Source: Arachis hypogaea
Taxonomy: Eukaryota > Streptophyta > Magnoliopsida > Fabales > Fabaceae
Direction: 5' to 3'
DNA: 64,000 bases
Assembly: GCF_003086295.3 (NCBI RefSeq)
Contig: NC_092054.1
Coordinates: 57,947,546-58,011,545 of the forward strand
Shown: in pieces, positions 10,718 through 22,150 of the stretch
Numbering within the stretch: the stretch's first letter is position 1
Layout: each line of letters opens with the position of its first letter
Program-made: the position numbers and the translations under genes
Notes under the pieces: model-generated
Databases searched by the model: none
What the model was told of the DNA's origin: nothing
Seen by the model: only the letters and a program-made list of their open reading frames with translations

Positions 10718-12461
10718 ATGGTCAATTACCAGAAATATTGGGTTAATTTTGATAGGCGTACTCCTGAGTTTAGGAAGTGCCTCGATGAATTATTTTTGGA
10801 TATTGCCTTCTCTCAACCCGGTGTGAAAAATCAAATACGTTGTCCTTGTCCAAAATGCAACAATTTTATGTTCAAATTTAGAAATGAAGTTCATCATCAT
10901 GTGCGCCAATGGGGGATAGTGACCTCTTATAAAACATGGGTGCATCATGGTGAGATACTTCAAGATACATCCACTATAGATGTGTCTGATCTAAATGAAA
11001 TTGATTGTGAAAGGGAGAATGATTCTGCTACTTATGAGATGTTGTATAACATCTTTAGAGGAGAAACAATAGGGGAGACGCCGAGAGATTTCGCTACCAA
11101 CGTAGATGAAAATATAGAAGAAGAACCTCATCAGGGGGCAAAGAGGTTCCAGAGGCTAATGAGGGATTATGAGCAAAGCCTTTATCCGGACAGTGGGATA
11201 TCAAGGTTATCTTTCATTGTCAAGTTGTTTCAAATGAAATGTCGCTATGGATGGAGCAACAATTCAGTTGATGCTTTGTTGCTCTTTCTAAAAAGCATAT
11301 TTCCAAAGGAAAATTCTTTTCCAACTTCATTTTAGGATGCTCGAAAAGTGATTCGAGATTTGGGATTAGATTACGAGAAGATAGATGCTTGTGTGAATGA
11401 CTACATTTTGTTTCGGGGGCAAGCATACGCTGGTCTTGATGAATGTCCAAAGTGTAAGCAATCTAGATAGGTGAAGGGGAAGGGAAATGAAAAGGATAAC
11501 CTACGGAAGAAGGTACCCCAGAAGATACTAAGATACTTTCCGTTAAAACCTAGGCTTCAAAGGATCTTCATGTGTGAAGAAACAGCGCTAGCAATAAGGT
11601 GGCACAAAGAGAAACGACTTGACGATGGAGTCTTAAAACACCCAGCAGATTCGATGGCGTGGAAGACATTTGATGAGGAGCACGAATGGTTTGCACGTGA
11701 TGCTAGAAATATCAGGCTTGGAGTTGCTAGTGATGGATTCAATCCGTTTGGCAATATGAACATTTCCTATAGTACTTGGCCAGTTGTTCTCATTCCATAT
11801 AACTATCCTCCTTGGATGGTTTTGAAACATTCAAATTGGATGTTATCTCTACTTATTCCAGGCCCTAAATCCCCTGGCAATTCTATTGATGTATACTTAG
11901 AACCGTTAATTGAAGAGTTGAAAGAATTGTGGGAAGGGGGTGTTAAAACATTTGATGTGGTTCAGAAACAGAACTTTAAGTTGTCTGCTGCAGTTTTATG
12001 GACAATAAATGATTATCCAGCCTATGCCATGTTATCAGGTTGGAGCACTAAAGGTGCACTTGCATGTGCGTTTTGCCACAGGAAAACTAGTTCTAAGAGG
12101 CTGAAACATGGACACAAGCATTGCTATATGAGTCATCGCCGCTATTTGCCACATGATCATCCATGGCAAAGAAATAAAAGTTCTTTCGACAATACCAGGG
12201 AACTTGGCGAAGCACCTAAGCCACTTTCTGGTTATGATGTCGTAGAAGAATTCAAGACTTTTGAACAAACGGAGTTTGGGAACAATAGTAAAAAAAGAAA
12301 GAAATCTGAGCATGACAAGGCGGCTGGAAATTGGAAAAAGAAAAGCATTTTTTTGAGTTGCCTTATTGGAAGACATTATTGTTACGTCATAATTTAGATG
12401 TAATGCATATAGAGAAGAACGTAAATGAAAAGGCACAAGGATCAATTTGTGACATGGTTTG
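10718..12461 (+). pseudogene. TNP2-type CACTA transposase, broken and truncated
   Basis: The ATG at 10718 follows a good splice acceptor; the longer frame upstream to 10457 is hydrophobic and probably intron. The first 80 residues are the transposase-associated domain (KYWVNFDRRTPEF, then CPCPKCNN). The TNP2 domain follows, with CRYGWSN, LPKR-type spacing, ASDGFNPFGNMN, and DVMHIEKNV near the end. Lesions: TAG at 11333-11335, TAG at 11468-11470, a T-run length change near 12346-12354 that shifts frame, and a stop at 12459. The C-terminal half of TNP2 is missing before the DUF4216 ORF. In En/Spm biology this protein cuts the element ends. Confidence 0.92.
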
Positions 12462-12583
12462 AAAGGAAGGTAAATGAGTAAACTTTCATAGTTGTAGACT
12501 TGAAGAGTATCTTGGTAGTATTTAGTTTTAATTGCAATTCGTTAATGTAGATTTCAGATCTACACAAAATAGGGAGTGCACGG

Positions 12584-13402
12584 GTGAATAATCAACTGCT
12601 TTCTCTAGCAAGAGGTCCTGATCGACGTGCACATTTCTACAACACATGTGCTGTCAACGGTTTTACATTTCGAAGCAAAACCCATGAAGCATCTTTGAAG
12701 ACTCAAAATAGTGGAGTAGTTGTGAAAGGAGATGAATTGACTGGGGGTGTGGATTGTTATGGCGTGTTGACTGATATTATTGAGTTAGATTATGTCGGAA
12801 ATCATAAAGTGATCTTATTTAAGTGTGAGTGGTTTGATGTTCCTCCAATAGGACGAAATCAAAGTAGGGGATATTGTAAAGATGAGTATGGATTCATAAA
12901 TGTGGATGTCACATGTGTTAGATATAAGGATGAGCCTTTCATTTTAGCATGTCAAGCTGAGCAAGTATACTATGTAAAGGCAATTAAAAGGCCTAATTGG
13001 TGTACTGTGGTCCGAGTTAAGCCTCGCAATACATATGATGTGCCTGAGCAAGATATCATGCCAGAAGAGGCATACCAACAAGCTGAAATGGGAAGCTTTA
13101 ATCAAGTACCATCTTCGGGTGATATCAATTTGTTGATGGAATTGGGTAGAGGTGACATAAAGGGATCAAGTGTGGACGTGCCTAAGTGTATGGAAGAAGA
13201 AGAAGGAGAAGGAGAAGGAGAAGGAGAAGGAGGAGAAGGAGAAGGAGAAGGAGAAGGAGAAGGAGAAGGAGAAGGAGAAGGAGAAGGAGAAGAAGAAGAA
13301 GAAGGAGAAGAAGAAGAAGAAGAAGAAGAAGAAGAAGAAGAAGAAGAAGAAGAAGAAGAAGAAGAAGAAGAAGAAGAAGAAGATTCAAATGATAGTGATT
13401 GA
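12584..13402 (+). pseudogene. DUF4216 and acidic tail, C-terminal part of the transposase
   Basis: The frame opens in a region that in intact CACTA transposases belongs to the same polypeptide as TNP2 (ARGPDRRAHFYNTCAVNG), then a DUF4216-like block (DYVGNHKVILFKCEWFDV and QAEQVYYVKAIKRPNW). About 270 residues, ending in a Gly-Glu then pure Glu tail (about residues 205-268) encoded by a GGA/GAA repeat. The ATG is unlikely to be the real start, as matching sequence continues upstream. It is separated from the TNP2 part by a deletion or intron at 12462-12583. Confidence 0.8.
13190..13383 (+). repeat. GGA/GAA trinucleotide array in coding sequence
   Basis: About 195 bp of GAAGAA and GGAGAA triplets, giving a Gly-Glu then poly-Glu tail in frame with the DUF4216 ORF. 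Other frames read poly-Arg, poly-Lys or poly-Leu and are artefacts. Confidence 0.95.
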
Positions 13403-13749
13403 CTTCTTAGTATTTTTATTTTAGGGAATACAAGATATTTGCAATTGCTAAATTATCCATTTTTTGTATAGGATTGTGAATATACTTTATCCACTTTTTG
13501 TATAGGAATGGTGATTGCCTTTAAAGTAGTTAAACTTTATGAATTACATCATATTTGCATTTGCTAAGTTCTTCAATCTTTATTCCACTTGTTTAACTTT
13601 TTTGAAAACTATAATATATTTTGAATCAAGTACCAACTTTTATTGATGTGCTTTCCTTTGTGTAATTGTATATTAAACGATGTTGCTATTTTTTTATTTC
13701 ATTTTTCTAATTTTATCTCTGTTAACTTTATTGTAGATTGCGTAACATA
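13403..13749 (+). other. Spacer between the two CACTA genes
   Basis: AT-rich, with a direct repeat of about 20 bp (ATCCATTTTTTGTATAGGA near 13456 and again near 13489 with small changes). It probably holds the transposase 3' end or a long intron, as both En/Spm proteins can come from one primary transcript. Confidence 0.4.
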
Positions 13750-15447
13750 ATGGCTACACGGAGATTGACAAGGGCTGCTGCATCTGGTTATACACCACGA
13801 GCACCTGCCACGGCCCCTGCAACGCGTGCCCCTGCCCCCGCCCCAGCCCCGGCAGCCCCTGCAGCACCTATCCCAGCCCCTGCAGCCCCTGTCCCAGCCC
13901 CGGCAGCCCCTGCAGCACCTATCCCAGCTCCTGCAGCCCCTGCAGCATCTGTCCCAGCCTCGGCAGCCCCTGCAGCCCCGGCAGACCCTGCCCCAGCCCT
14001 GGCAGCCCATGCAGCCCCTGCCCCAGCCCCAGCAGCATCTGTCCCAGCCCCGGCAGATACTACTTCAGCACCACCCACTGCCCCTGTTGATAGGTGTATT
14101 GGTAAAAGGGGACCTTCGCGTGGGATTGCAACAAATAGGGTTATCAAAACAAAGACAAATGGGAAATTGGAATTGCCGATCTCTTTGGAGAACTTAGCTC
14201 CTAATGGCATCCATGCTGATCTGTTTGCATCTGAAGTGGGTATCGTTACAAGACAAAATGCTCCTTTGGATGTAGAGAAATGGAGCCAAGTTGGAGATGA
14301 TGTCAAGCAAAAAATATGCGACATCGTTTTGGTAATAGATATTTATATTTTTTGTTATTCAGTTTATTATAGAAGTTATTTCTGCTAACTAACTTTGACA
14401 AATCATTTGTAGGAAAAGTTTGATATAGCTGATACGCAAGTAATGCGCAATATGATTTTAGCTAAGGCTAACATATGTTATCGAAGTTGGCGCTCAAGAT
14501 TGCGTGAGCACTATGAGTTGTATCAAACTGATGAGGAGCGCCTTCAAAATCCACCAAACAATGTTCTACCGGAGACATGGGAGACTTTGGTGTCCTACTT
14601 TGGAAGTCCTTCTTTTCAGGTTTAAAATTTTCATTGTGACAACCATTGAGGTTTTTTTTATGTTGTTTTGCTATTTTAGGTCAATGCAAATTATTATAGC
14701 TGACCTCCTTTTGTCTTTTGTGAGTTTGGTCTTCTATAGGAAAAAAGTTTAAGAAACAAAGATAATAGAAAGCATCATGTTGTACCCCATATTGTTGGTC
14801 GAAGGACATTTTAAGTTGTTAGACGTGATCGGGTAAATACTCTTAAAGTTTTAATTTGGTCTTCTATTTTTTGCTATGTCATGTTTGCACTTAACTACAT
14901 GCTATATTTTACACTTCCAAAAAATTTGCAGCGCCATCCTAGAACCGGTGTCGAGCCTGACATTCAAGAATTATGGCAAATTACTCATCAAAAGAGTAAT
15001 GGAGAATGGGTGAATGAAAAAGCTAAACAAATTGATGTAACATTCTTAAGCTTTTCCTCTTTTTGTTGCATGGAAGTTAAATATTATCTCCATTTTCAAA
15101 TTACAAATTGGATTGTGTAGGATGACATTAGCACTATGCTTGATGACTCCTATGATTTGGAAAATCCTCTCACTCCAAATGAAGCTTTTCTAATTGTGAG
15201 AGGTGACAAAAGTGGTGCAAGTTATGGCATAAAGGCTTCAAAGTCTAAGTTAAGGATTCAAGCACAACTTCAAGAGGCAATGCAAGACCGTGAGGAGCTA
15301 ACAAAGGAAATAGATGTGCTCAAAGAAAAACTTGAAGAGCAACGAACACGGCAAGAGGAAGAATTAGCTCAAATGAAAGCTCAATTGGAAGCTCAACAAG
15401 CTGTTGTCAACTCTCTCATAGCGCGCTTTGACAATGAAACAAACTAG
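13750..15447 (+). pseudogene. TNPA-like CACTA protein (plant transposase Ptta/En/Spm family)
   Basis: Five exons can be placed from splice sites and reading phase: 13750-14331, 14413-14619, 14740-14832, 14932-15036 and 15121-15447. The first has an unusual Ala/Pro-rich run (about residues 15-105, PAPAAPAAP-type repeats). The family core follows (KLELPISLENLAPNG, ICYRSWRSRLREHYE, RTGVEPDIQELWQITHQKSN), and the protein ends in a Glu/Gln-rich coiled coil (about 14 heptads) with a stop at 15445. A TAA interrupts exon 3 (GRRTF, stop, VVRRD). TNPA-type proteins bind the subterminal repeats and guide excision; here that is inference from family. A solo LTR is inserted 182 bp downstream. Confidence 0.85.
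13795..14070 (+). repeat. Ala/Pro-coding minisatellite in exon 1 of the TNPA-like gene
   Basis: GC-rich tandem repeats built on GCCCCTGCAGCCCC-like units. Read in frame they give Pro-Ala-Pro-Ala-Ala-Pro blocks. The high GC contrasts with the flanks, and length is likely to vary between copies. Confidence 0.85.
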
Positions 15448-15629
15448 ACCCTAAAGGTACTCCTAAAGTTGCTTATGTTTTTAATATATTTTTGTAGATG
15501 ATTCCCATTTTATATTAGTATACTTTAATTTGTATATGGATCTCTTTATCATATTTTACTTGTGTCATGGTTGAAAAATGACAAATGTCCTATTGATTGC
15601 TTTGATAAATTTGGTTGGGTATGGCTGAG

Positions 15630-17285
15630 TGATGAGCGGATAATTTATACGCTTTTTGACATTGTTTTTAGTATGTTTTTAGTAGGATCTAGTTACTTTT
15701 AGGGATGTTTTCAATAGATTTTATGTTAAATTCACATTTCTGGACTTTACTATGAGTTTGTGTGTTTTTCTGTGATTTCAGGTATTTTCTGGCTGAAATT
15801 GAGGGACTTGAGCAAAAATCAGATTCAGAGGTTGAAGAAGGACTGCTGATGCTGTTGGATTCTGACCTCCCTGCACTCAAAGTGGATTTTCTGGAGCTAC
15901 AGAATTTGAAATGGCGCGCTTCCAATTGCGTTGGAAAGTAGACATCCAGGGCTTTCCAGCAATATATAATAGTCCATACTTTGGCCAAGAATAGATGACG
16001 TAAACTGGCGTTCAACGCCAGCTCTCTGCCCAAATCTGGCGTCCAGCGCCAGAAAAGGATCCAAAACCAGAGTTGAACGCCCAAACTGGCACAAAAACTG
16101 GCGTTCAACTCCACAAATGGCCTCTGCACGTGCTACACTTAAGCTCAGCCCAAACACACACCAAGTGGGCCCCGGAAGTGGATTTATGCATCAATTACTT
16201 ACTCATGTAAACCCTAGTAGCTAGTTTATTATAAATAGGACCTATTACTATTGTATTAGGCATCTTTGGATTACCTTATGATCCTTTGATCACGTTTTAG
16301 GGGGCTGGCCATCTCGGCCATGCCTGGACCTTCACTTATGTATTTTCATACGGTAGAGTTTCTACACTCCATAGATTAAGGTGTGGAGCTCTGCTGTTCC
16401 TCAAAGATTAATGCAAAGTACTACTATTTTCTATTCAATTCTTCTTATTTCTCTTCTAAGATATCCATTCGCACCCAAGAACGTGATGAAGGTGATGATT
16501 ATGTGTGACGCTCATCATCCTTCTCCCTTATGAACGCGTGCCTGACAAACACTTCTGTTCTACATGAAATAAGCTAGAATGAATATCTCTTAGATCTCCT
16601 AACCGGAATCTTCGTGGCGTAAGCTAGAATGATGGCGGCATTCAAGAGAATCCGAAAAGTCTAAACCTTGTCTGTGGTATTCCGAGTAGGATTCAATGAT
16701 TGAATGACTGTGACGAGCTTCAAACTCGCGATTGTTGGGCGTTAGTGACAGACGCAAAAGGAGGGTGAATCCTATTCCAGCATGATCGGGAACCGACAGA
16801 TGAATAGCCGTGCCGTGACAGGGTGCGTGAGCATATTATTCACTGAGATGAGGGGATGTAGCCACTGACAACGGTGATGCCCTTGCATAAAGCCAGCCAT
16901 GGAAAGGAGTAAGACAGATTGGATGAAGATAGCAGGAAAGCAGAGGTTCAGAGGAACGAAAAGCATCTCCATTCGCTTATCTGAAATTCCTACCAATGAT
17001 TTACATAAGTATCTCTATCTCTATTTTATTATATCATATTCGAAAACACCATTATCACTTTATATCTGCCTGACTGAGATTTACAAGGTGACCATAGCTT
17101 GCTTCATACCAACAATCTCCGTGGGATTCGACCCTTACTCACGTAAGGTATTACTTGGACGACCCAGTGCACTTGCTGGTTAGTTGTATCGAAGTTGTGA
17201 CAATTATGAATTAAGATCAAAGCACCAAGCTTTGGAGCTATTACCAGGGATTGTTCGAGCCTGGACATCACAATTTCGTGCACCA
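15630..17285 (+). mobile_element. FIDEL-type solo LTR in the CACTA element
   Basis: Starts TGATGAGCGG and ends TTTCGTGCACCA, with the 5-bp duplication CTGAG on both sides (15625-15629 and 17286-17290). 1656 bp, no internal region. It shows the same landmarks as the LTRs at 33341, 44659 and 53794: the CTGGCGTT-AACGCCAG palindromes (16005-16052), a TATAAATA box at 16230, and the block TTACTCACGTAAGGTATTAC near its 3' end. The missing internal region is explained by recombination between the two LTRs. Confidence 0.93.
16230..16237 (+). promoter_or_regulatory. TATA box in the FIDEL-type solo LTR
   Basis: TATAAATA in the middle of the LTR, on its sense strand. The equivalent TATAAAAA lies in the minus-strand LTRs near 45756 and 54888. 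Likely core promoter of the family. Confidence 0.5.
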
Positions 17286-17290
17286 CTGAG

Positions 17291-17760
17291 ACATAAGTTG
17301 CATATTGGTTGTGTTTGTTGGAACCGTGAACGGTGGAAATATCCAATTTTTAGGGGAGGTTCTGCCAAATTTTTTATAAACAGTTTGGATAAAACTTAGT
17401 GGAAAAATTATAGATAGTGTTATATCTTGTTTCTAACTTTTTGGTTTCGGTTATTCTTATTTACAGGAGTGCTGAAAGGGTGACCATATGCAACCTTGAG
17501 GGCTCAAGAATGTTTTGATGCATAGAGACACTAATCTATGTTAGAACTTTTATGTTTTGGTTGAACTTTTATGTTAGAATTTTTATGTTTTGGTTGAACT
17601 AATCCATGTACTCACTAGCTAATGTTATTTTGTTTCAAGACAATTTTAGCTAGAAGGATCTTGTTTGACTTATGTATGTTTTTGCATATTAAATAGATGT
17701 AAACTAGCTTATTAAAAGCGTTATTATATTAGTTAATTTAAAAACTAATTTACTAAATTA
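17291..17760. other. CACTA region between the solo LTR and right subterminal repeats
   Basis: AT-rich, with a repeated phrase TTATGTTTTGGTTGAAC near 17555 and 17585. Probably the 3' untranslated end of the TNPA-like gene. No coding sequence seen. Confidence 0.45.
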
Positions 17761-18125
17761 TGCACGTCTTTTGTAATAAAAATAAAGTTGTTACAAAATA
17801 ACTTATTCGCTTTCGTAACTGAAGAAAAAAAATGTTACCAAATCATGTTACATTTTGTAACAAATTTTTTTGATAGGAAAAAAATTTACTGTCACGAAAA
17901 ATACTTTCAAGATCAAAATTTGTTACCAGTTTTGTAACGGCTTCTGGTTTTTTGTATCAGAAAAAATTGTTACAAAATATGGTATTGAATTGTAACAGTT
18001 CCATTTTTCGTTACAAAAACTTTTTTGTAATGGGACTTACTGCAATGGACACTTTTTTTGTTACAAAAAACTTTTGTGTCAAAATATCGACGTTTTGTAA
18101 CAATATTTTTTGTTACAAATACACC
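17760..18125. repeat. Right subterminal repeats of the CACTA element
   Basis: Repeated TTGTTACAAAA / TTTTGTAACAA in both orientations, mirroring 8300-8740, up to the CTTGTAGTG terminus at 18139. Confidence 0.85.
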
Positions 18126-18142
18126 TTTTTCTTGTAGTGCAC

Positions 18143-18640
18143 CTTTCCCAATAATGTTGAGAAATCTCCCCATTCCCTACGTTAGAGTCCACGTTAACTT
18201 AGTTAACGTGGCTCTTTTAACGTAGGCTTGCCAACCTTCGAGAACGTTAGTGACACTTACCATTGTCACTAACGTTCCAATGTGCCCCTATTTCTCACGT
18301 TAGAGTCCACGTTAACTAGGTTAACGTTGGCTCATCATTCCCTTATCCACGTTAGCTTCCACGTTAACTAAGTTAACGTGGCTCATGGTGGCATGTGTGG
18401 GCTCCTTCCAACGTTAGTGACAATGTTGGGTGTCACTAACGTTGGCGTCGCCTCCCTTCTTCACGTTAACTTCCACGTTAACTAAGTTAACATGGGAGTT
18501 AATGTGGCTTATTGGGGCTTGTGTGGGTTCCTTCCAACGTTAGTGACAATGTTTGGTGTCACTAACATTGTCGACCACCTTGTTTCCTCACACTAGATTC
18601 CACGTTAACTAGGTTAACGTGGGAGTTAACGTGGCTTAAT
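18143..18640 (-). mobile_element. 5' LTR of element A, second part, truncated
   Basis: Continues LTR A exactly where 8288 left off (CTTTCCCAATAA, as at 669). It carries palindrome units, with one deletion fusing two of them near 18325. Similarity to the left LTR ends at about 18640, where the sequence changes abruptly into protease-coding DNA of element B. The remaining 5' part of LTR A is missing. Confidence 0.85.
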
Positions 18641-20768
18641 GTTGGCTTATTGGAGTGCCATTCTTGTTGGCTTGGCTTCCTCAATCTTCATCCTTCTCAT
18701 CATGGTTAAGGACATGAGATTTATGCTAGCTCCCAAGTCACACAAAGCTTTCTCAATAGTGATATCCCCCATGATGCAGGGGATTTGGAAACTCCCTGGG
18801 TCCTTCAGCTTTTGAGGCAGCTTCTTTTGTATGATGGCGCTGCATTCCTTAGTTAATACTATAGTCTCTTTTGTCTCCCAGTTTCTCTTTCTTGTTATAA
18901 GCTCTTTCAAGAATTTGGCATAGAGTGGCATTTGTTCTAATGCCTCAGAAAATGGTATGTTGATTTGGAGCTTCTTGAAGATCTCTAGGAACTTAGAGAA
19001 TTGGCCATCCTTTCCACCTTTTCCCAGCCTTTGTGAGTATGGTGCTTTTGTCACATAAGGCTTCAGGACTGGTTTTGATGAAGGTGGAGCAGGGGTCTCT
19101 TCTTCATTCTTATTTCCATGTTTTTCTGCAACTTTTTCTTTATGGTTGTCTTTGCTTGGGGTTCCTTCCTCCACAATTTTTCCACTTCTTAATGTAATGG
19201 CCTTGCATTCCCCTCTTGGGTTGGCCATGGTATCACTAGGAAATGTGTGTGTGGGCAGTGGGATTTGTTTGGATAGGATCCCTACTTGTGCTTCCAACTT
19301 TGAGATTGCTGCGCCTTGATTTTTCAGATATGACCTGTATTCTTCTTGATTGGCGTCTATCCTTCTTTCAGTCTGTGCTTGTCTCTCCAAATGGGTGGAG
19401 ACTGCTCCTGTAATCTGTGATAACAGTTGTGCTATTGCAGCCTCCATCCTCTCAAAGTTGCTCTTGATTTCACATGGTTGCATAGTTGGGGGTGGTGTGT
19501 CTTGATTGAGGTTGTTGTGTATTGGTTGATTGCTATGGTATGATGTGTTTTGTGAGTTATGGTAGGGTCTATGGTTGCCTGTTTGATGGTTGGGGTTGTG
19601 AGTGGAGTGTTGATTTGATGGATAAGGTTTATTGTGATTTTGCTAGTTTCACCACCCAAAATTTGGGTGGTTCTTCCAACCTGGGTTGTATGTCTTAAAG
19701 TGTGGGTCATATGGTGGTCTGGATGAGTTGTTCACATAATTAGATTGTTTCCAGTCACCTTCAGATTCTGGTGCATTTCCTTCTTTTTGAGGAGTTTAGT
19801 CTTGAATGACTGAGGCTTGATTAGCCTCTATCCTCTTGGTTAAGGCTGTTATTTGTGCTGCAATTGTCTTGTTCTGAGCTAACAAAGCATCTACAGAGTT
19901 GAGTTCTAGCACTCCTTTCTTCAGAGTCCTTTCTGAAGCATAGAAATACTTGTTTTCAACTACAGTCTCGATGACATCTATGGCTTCTTCAATGGTTTTC
20001 TTCTTCTTGAGTGAGCCTCCTGAAGAATGATCCACGGCCTTCTTTGACTCATAGAACAGTCCCTCATAGAAGATATGTAGTTGTACCCACTTATTGAACA
20101 TTTCTGGTGGGTATCTTCTTGTTAGATCTTTAAATCTCTCCCAGGCCTCATAGAGTGTTTCTCCATCTTGTTGTCTGAAAGTTTACACCTCAGCTCTCAG
20201 CCTGTTGATTCTTTGTGGAGGGTAAAATCTTGCAAGAAATCTATTCACGACCTCCTCCCACGTAGTTAGGCTATCCTTGGAAAATGATTCCAACCACTTT
20301 GCTGCCATATCTCTGAGTGAGAAAGGGAACAAGAGTAGTTTGTAGATGTCAGGGTGTATCCCATTAGACTTTACAGTGTCACATATCCTCAAGAATGTGT
20401 TGAGATATTGATTAGGGTCTTCTTGGGAACTTCCTCCATACGAGCAATTATTCTGAGCAAGTGTGATGAGCTGAGGCTTCAGCTCAAAATTATTAGCATG
20501 AATTGTTGGCTTTAGGATGCTACTACCACAATTTCCTGGATTTGGGTTGATGTAGGAGCCTAAGACTCTCCTTTCTTGCCCAGCATGATTGCAGCTTCCT
20601 CTTCAACATGGTTATGTGCTTCTTCTTCCATGGTGGTTTCTAGATTTTCCTCCACTAGTTCCTCTCCAACTATGTCTTTGCCTCTTGCTTCCCTCCTTCA
20701 CCTAAGGAAGGTCCTCTCAATTTCACTATCGAAGGGAGATGAATTCTCTCCTCTTCTACCTGTCATAC
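18641..20768 (-). pseudogene. Gag and start of protease, Athila-like element B
   Basis: On the minus strand from about 20768: an N-terminal acidic region, the gag core (LFPFSLRDMAAKWLESFSK, WEEVVNRFLARFYPPQ), a second core part (FYEGLFYESKKAVDHSSGGS), Asn/His/Pro-rich linkers, a coiled region (about 19483-19300), and the start of protease (CIMGDITIEKALCDLGASIN). At least five stops or frame changes occur (for example near 20700, 20183 and 19797). The frame ends at 18647, where it is fused to LTR A. Gag would form the particle; no zinc knuckle is seen, as is common in this lineage. Confidence 0.88.
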
Positions 20769-21037
20769 ACTTGGCAAATAATTAGCAGAGAACAAGTGAA
20801 GTAAGAAAAATCTTGTTGAGATTAGTGGTTAGCTTTGTTGATACAATTAATCGAACAGTTAGAAGAGTGGAATATGGATGATGGGTAACTAAAATAATCA
20901 AAGAAGAAAGAAATAGAACTCAGAGTAGAGATGGAAGAAAAATAAAAAGTGCTAAATAAAAGAAAATAAAATAACAAGGAAATTAAATTGCTTAATCTAG
21001 ATCTCCAATCAATTTAATCACTGTCCAATTTAAGCCA

Positions 21038-21056
21038 ATCCCCGGCAACGGCGCCA
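21038..21056 (-). other. tRNA-Asp primer binding site of element B
   Basis: The plus strand reads ATCCCCGGCAACGGCGCCA, identical to the 3' end of plant tRNA-Asp(GUC) as I recall it. It lies 7 bp from the LTR edge (TGATGAG at 21064), fixing element B as minus strand. It is not a tRNA gene, as no acceptor 5' half or anticodon arm is present. Confidence 0.9.
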
Positions 21057-21063
21057 TAAAACT

Positions 21064-22147
21064 TGATGAGTCCAATTCACACCCCCATTCAAAAAATGGT
21101 AAATCAGTTTTTTTGGCAAGTTCACCAAAATTATCGTCAAGTAATAACCCACAGTGGAGTGGGATCGTATCCACAGAGATTGGCAAATTTAAGCAGTTTT
21201 AATCGATTGATGAATTAGTCAAACAGAACAAGTAGATTGTAATTTGCAGAATTATAAATGACAGAAATGTAAATGGCTAGAATATAAAGGAAAGCAATAA
21301 AGTATAGAAATGGAAATGGTAGAATGTAAAGTGCAGAATCATAAATGACTTGAATGTAAATGGGAGTGGGGATTGCTGAATGTAAAATTAAGCTATAAAG
21401 AAAGGGATAGGTAAGAATGGGAAAATTCATTGAGATCAGGAGATGTTGTCTCTTTGGATCAATTCTAGCTTATATCCTCTTCAATCATGTAACTCATTGA
21501 CCTCTTGGCAATCATGATTGATTGAGCCCCAATCCCTTGGTGACTCAATCTCTTAGATCTTGATCAATAGCCAATTCCTTGGTCTAATTGCTCATGAAGA
21601 GAGATATGCTTAGTCCCTGATTATACCACAAACCATCATAGGTCCAAGTAGAGGGTGGATTATATGTCACCATATCCAAACACCAAAACCCAGATTCTAC
21701 TCAAGTGTGAGAAGGGATTTCAAGCATGGTTTCATGTTTCCTTTCCCAAGGTTCCCATGAAACCCATTTTGCATTCAATATCTTTCGCAAGATAATTGAA
21801 CACTAAGTATTAAGAACGAAATTCCTTCTAGCAAATCAAAGAAAAGATGAAGAGAAGAAGAATTTCACTATCATCAATCCATCAAGTACAACAGAGCTCC
21901 CTCTCTCAATGAGAGGGAATTTAGCTACTCATAGCTCAAAGAAAAGTACTCAAAAGTAAAGAAGATGATGAAGTGTAAATGTGAATCTAAAACTAATATC
22001 TCTATAACTGCTTAAGCCCCTTCTCAGTACTCCTTGGGGGTATTTATAATAATCCTAGTAAAAATAAAAGAATTACAAAAGTGAAAAAAAGAAAATTACA
22101 TTTTGGAGGGAAAAGAAACTCAATAAGTGTGACTTCCCAGCTGGAGT
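21064..22147 (-). mobile_element. 5' LTR of element B, truncated
   Basis: Begins TGATGAGTCC next to the primer site. Its organisation parallels LTR A (AGAGCTCC with a small inverted repeat near 21895, a TATA core TATTTATA at 22041), so the two are related families. It breaks off at about 22147, where an inverted copy of its own 3' part begins. The palindrome array of LTR A is absent from the part that remains. Confidence 0.8.
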
Positions 22148-22150
22148 GTT

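Larger units (their letters stand above)
8289..18139 (+). mobile_element. CACTA (En/Spm) transposon inserted in LTR A
   Basis: The left end reads CACTATAAGAAAA and the right end CTTGTAGTG, so the termini are inverted (CACTAYAAGAAAA). A 3-bp target duplication, CAC, flanks it (8286-8288 and 18140-18142), and the empty site is seen in the partner LTR. Length is 9851 bp, or about 8.2 kb without the solo LTR at 15630-17285. Contents left to right: subterminal repeats, an intron-containing leader, a broken TNP2 transposase, a DUF4216 ORF, a spliced TNPA-like gene and the right subterminal repeats. All coding regions carry lesions, so it is non-autonomous now. Confidence 0.95.

Noticed and set aside
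13170..13424. Poly-Lys, poly-Arg and poly-Leu ORFs over the GGA/GAA array
   Set aside because: They are other frames of one trinucleotide repeat; only the Glu frame continues a recognisable protein.
13788..14324. Minus-strand Ala/Gly-rich ORF
   Set aside because: It is the antisense of the Ala/Pro tract of the TNPA-like exon; the plus strand carries the family motifs and splice sites.
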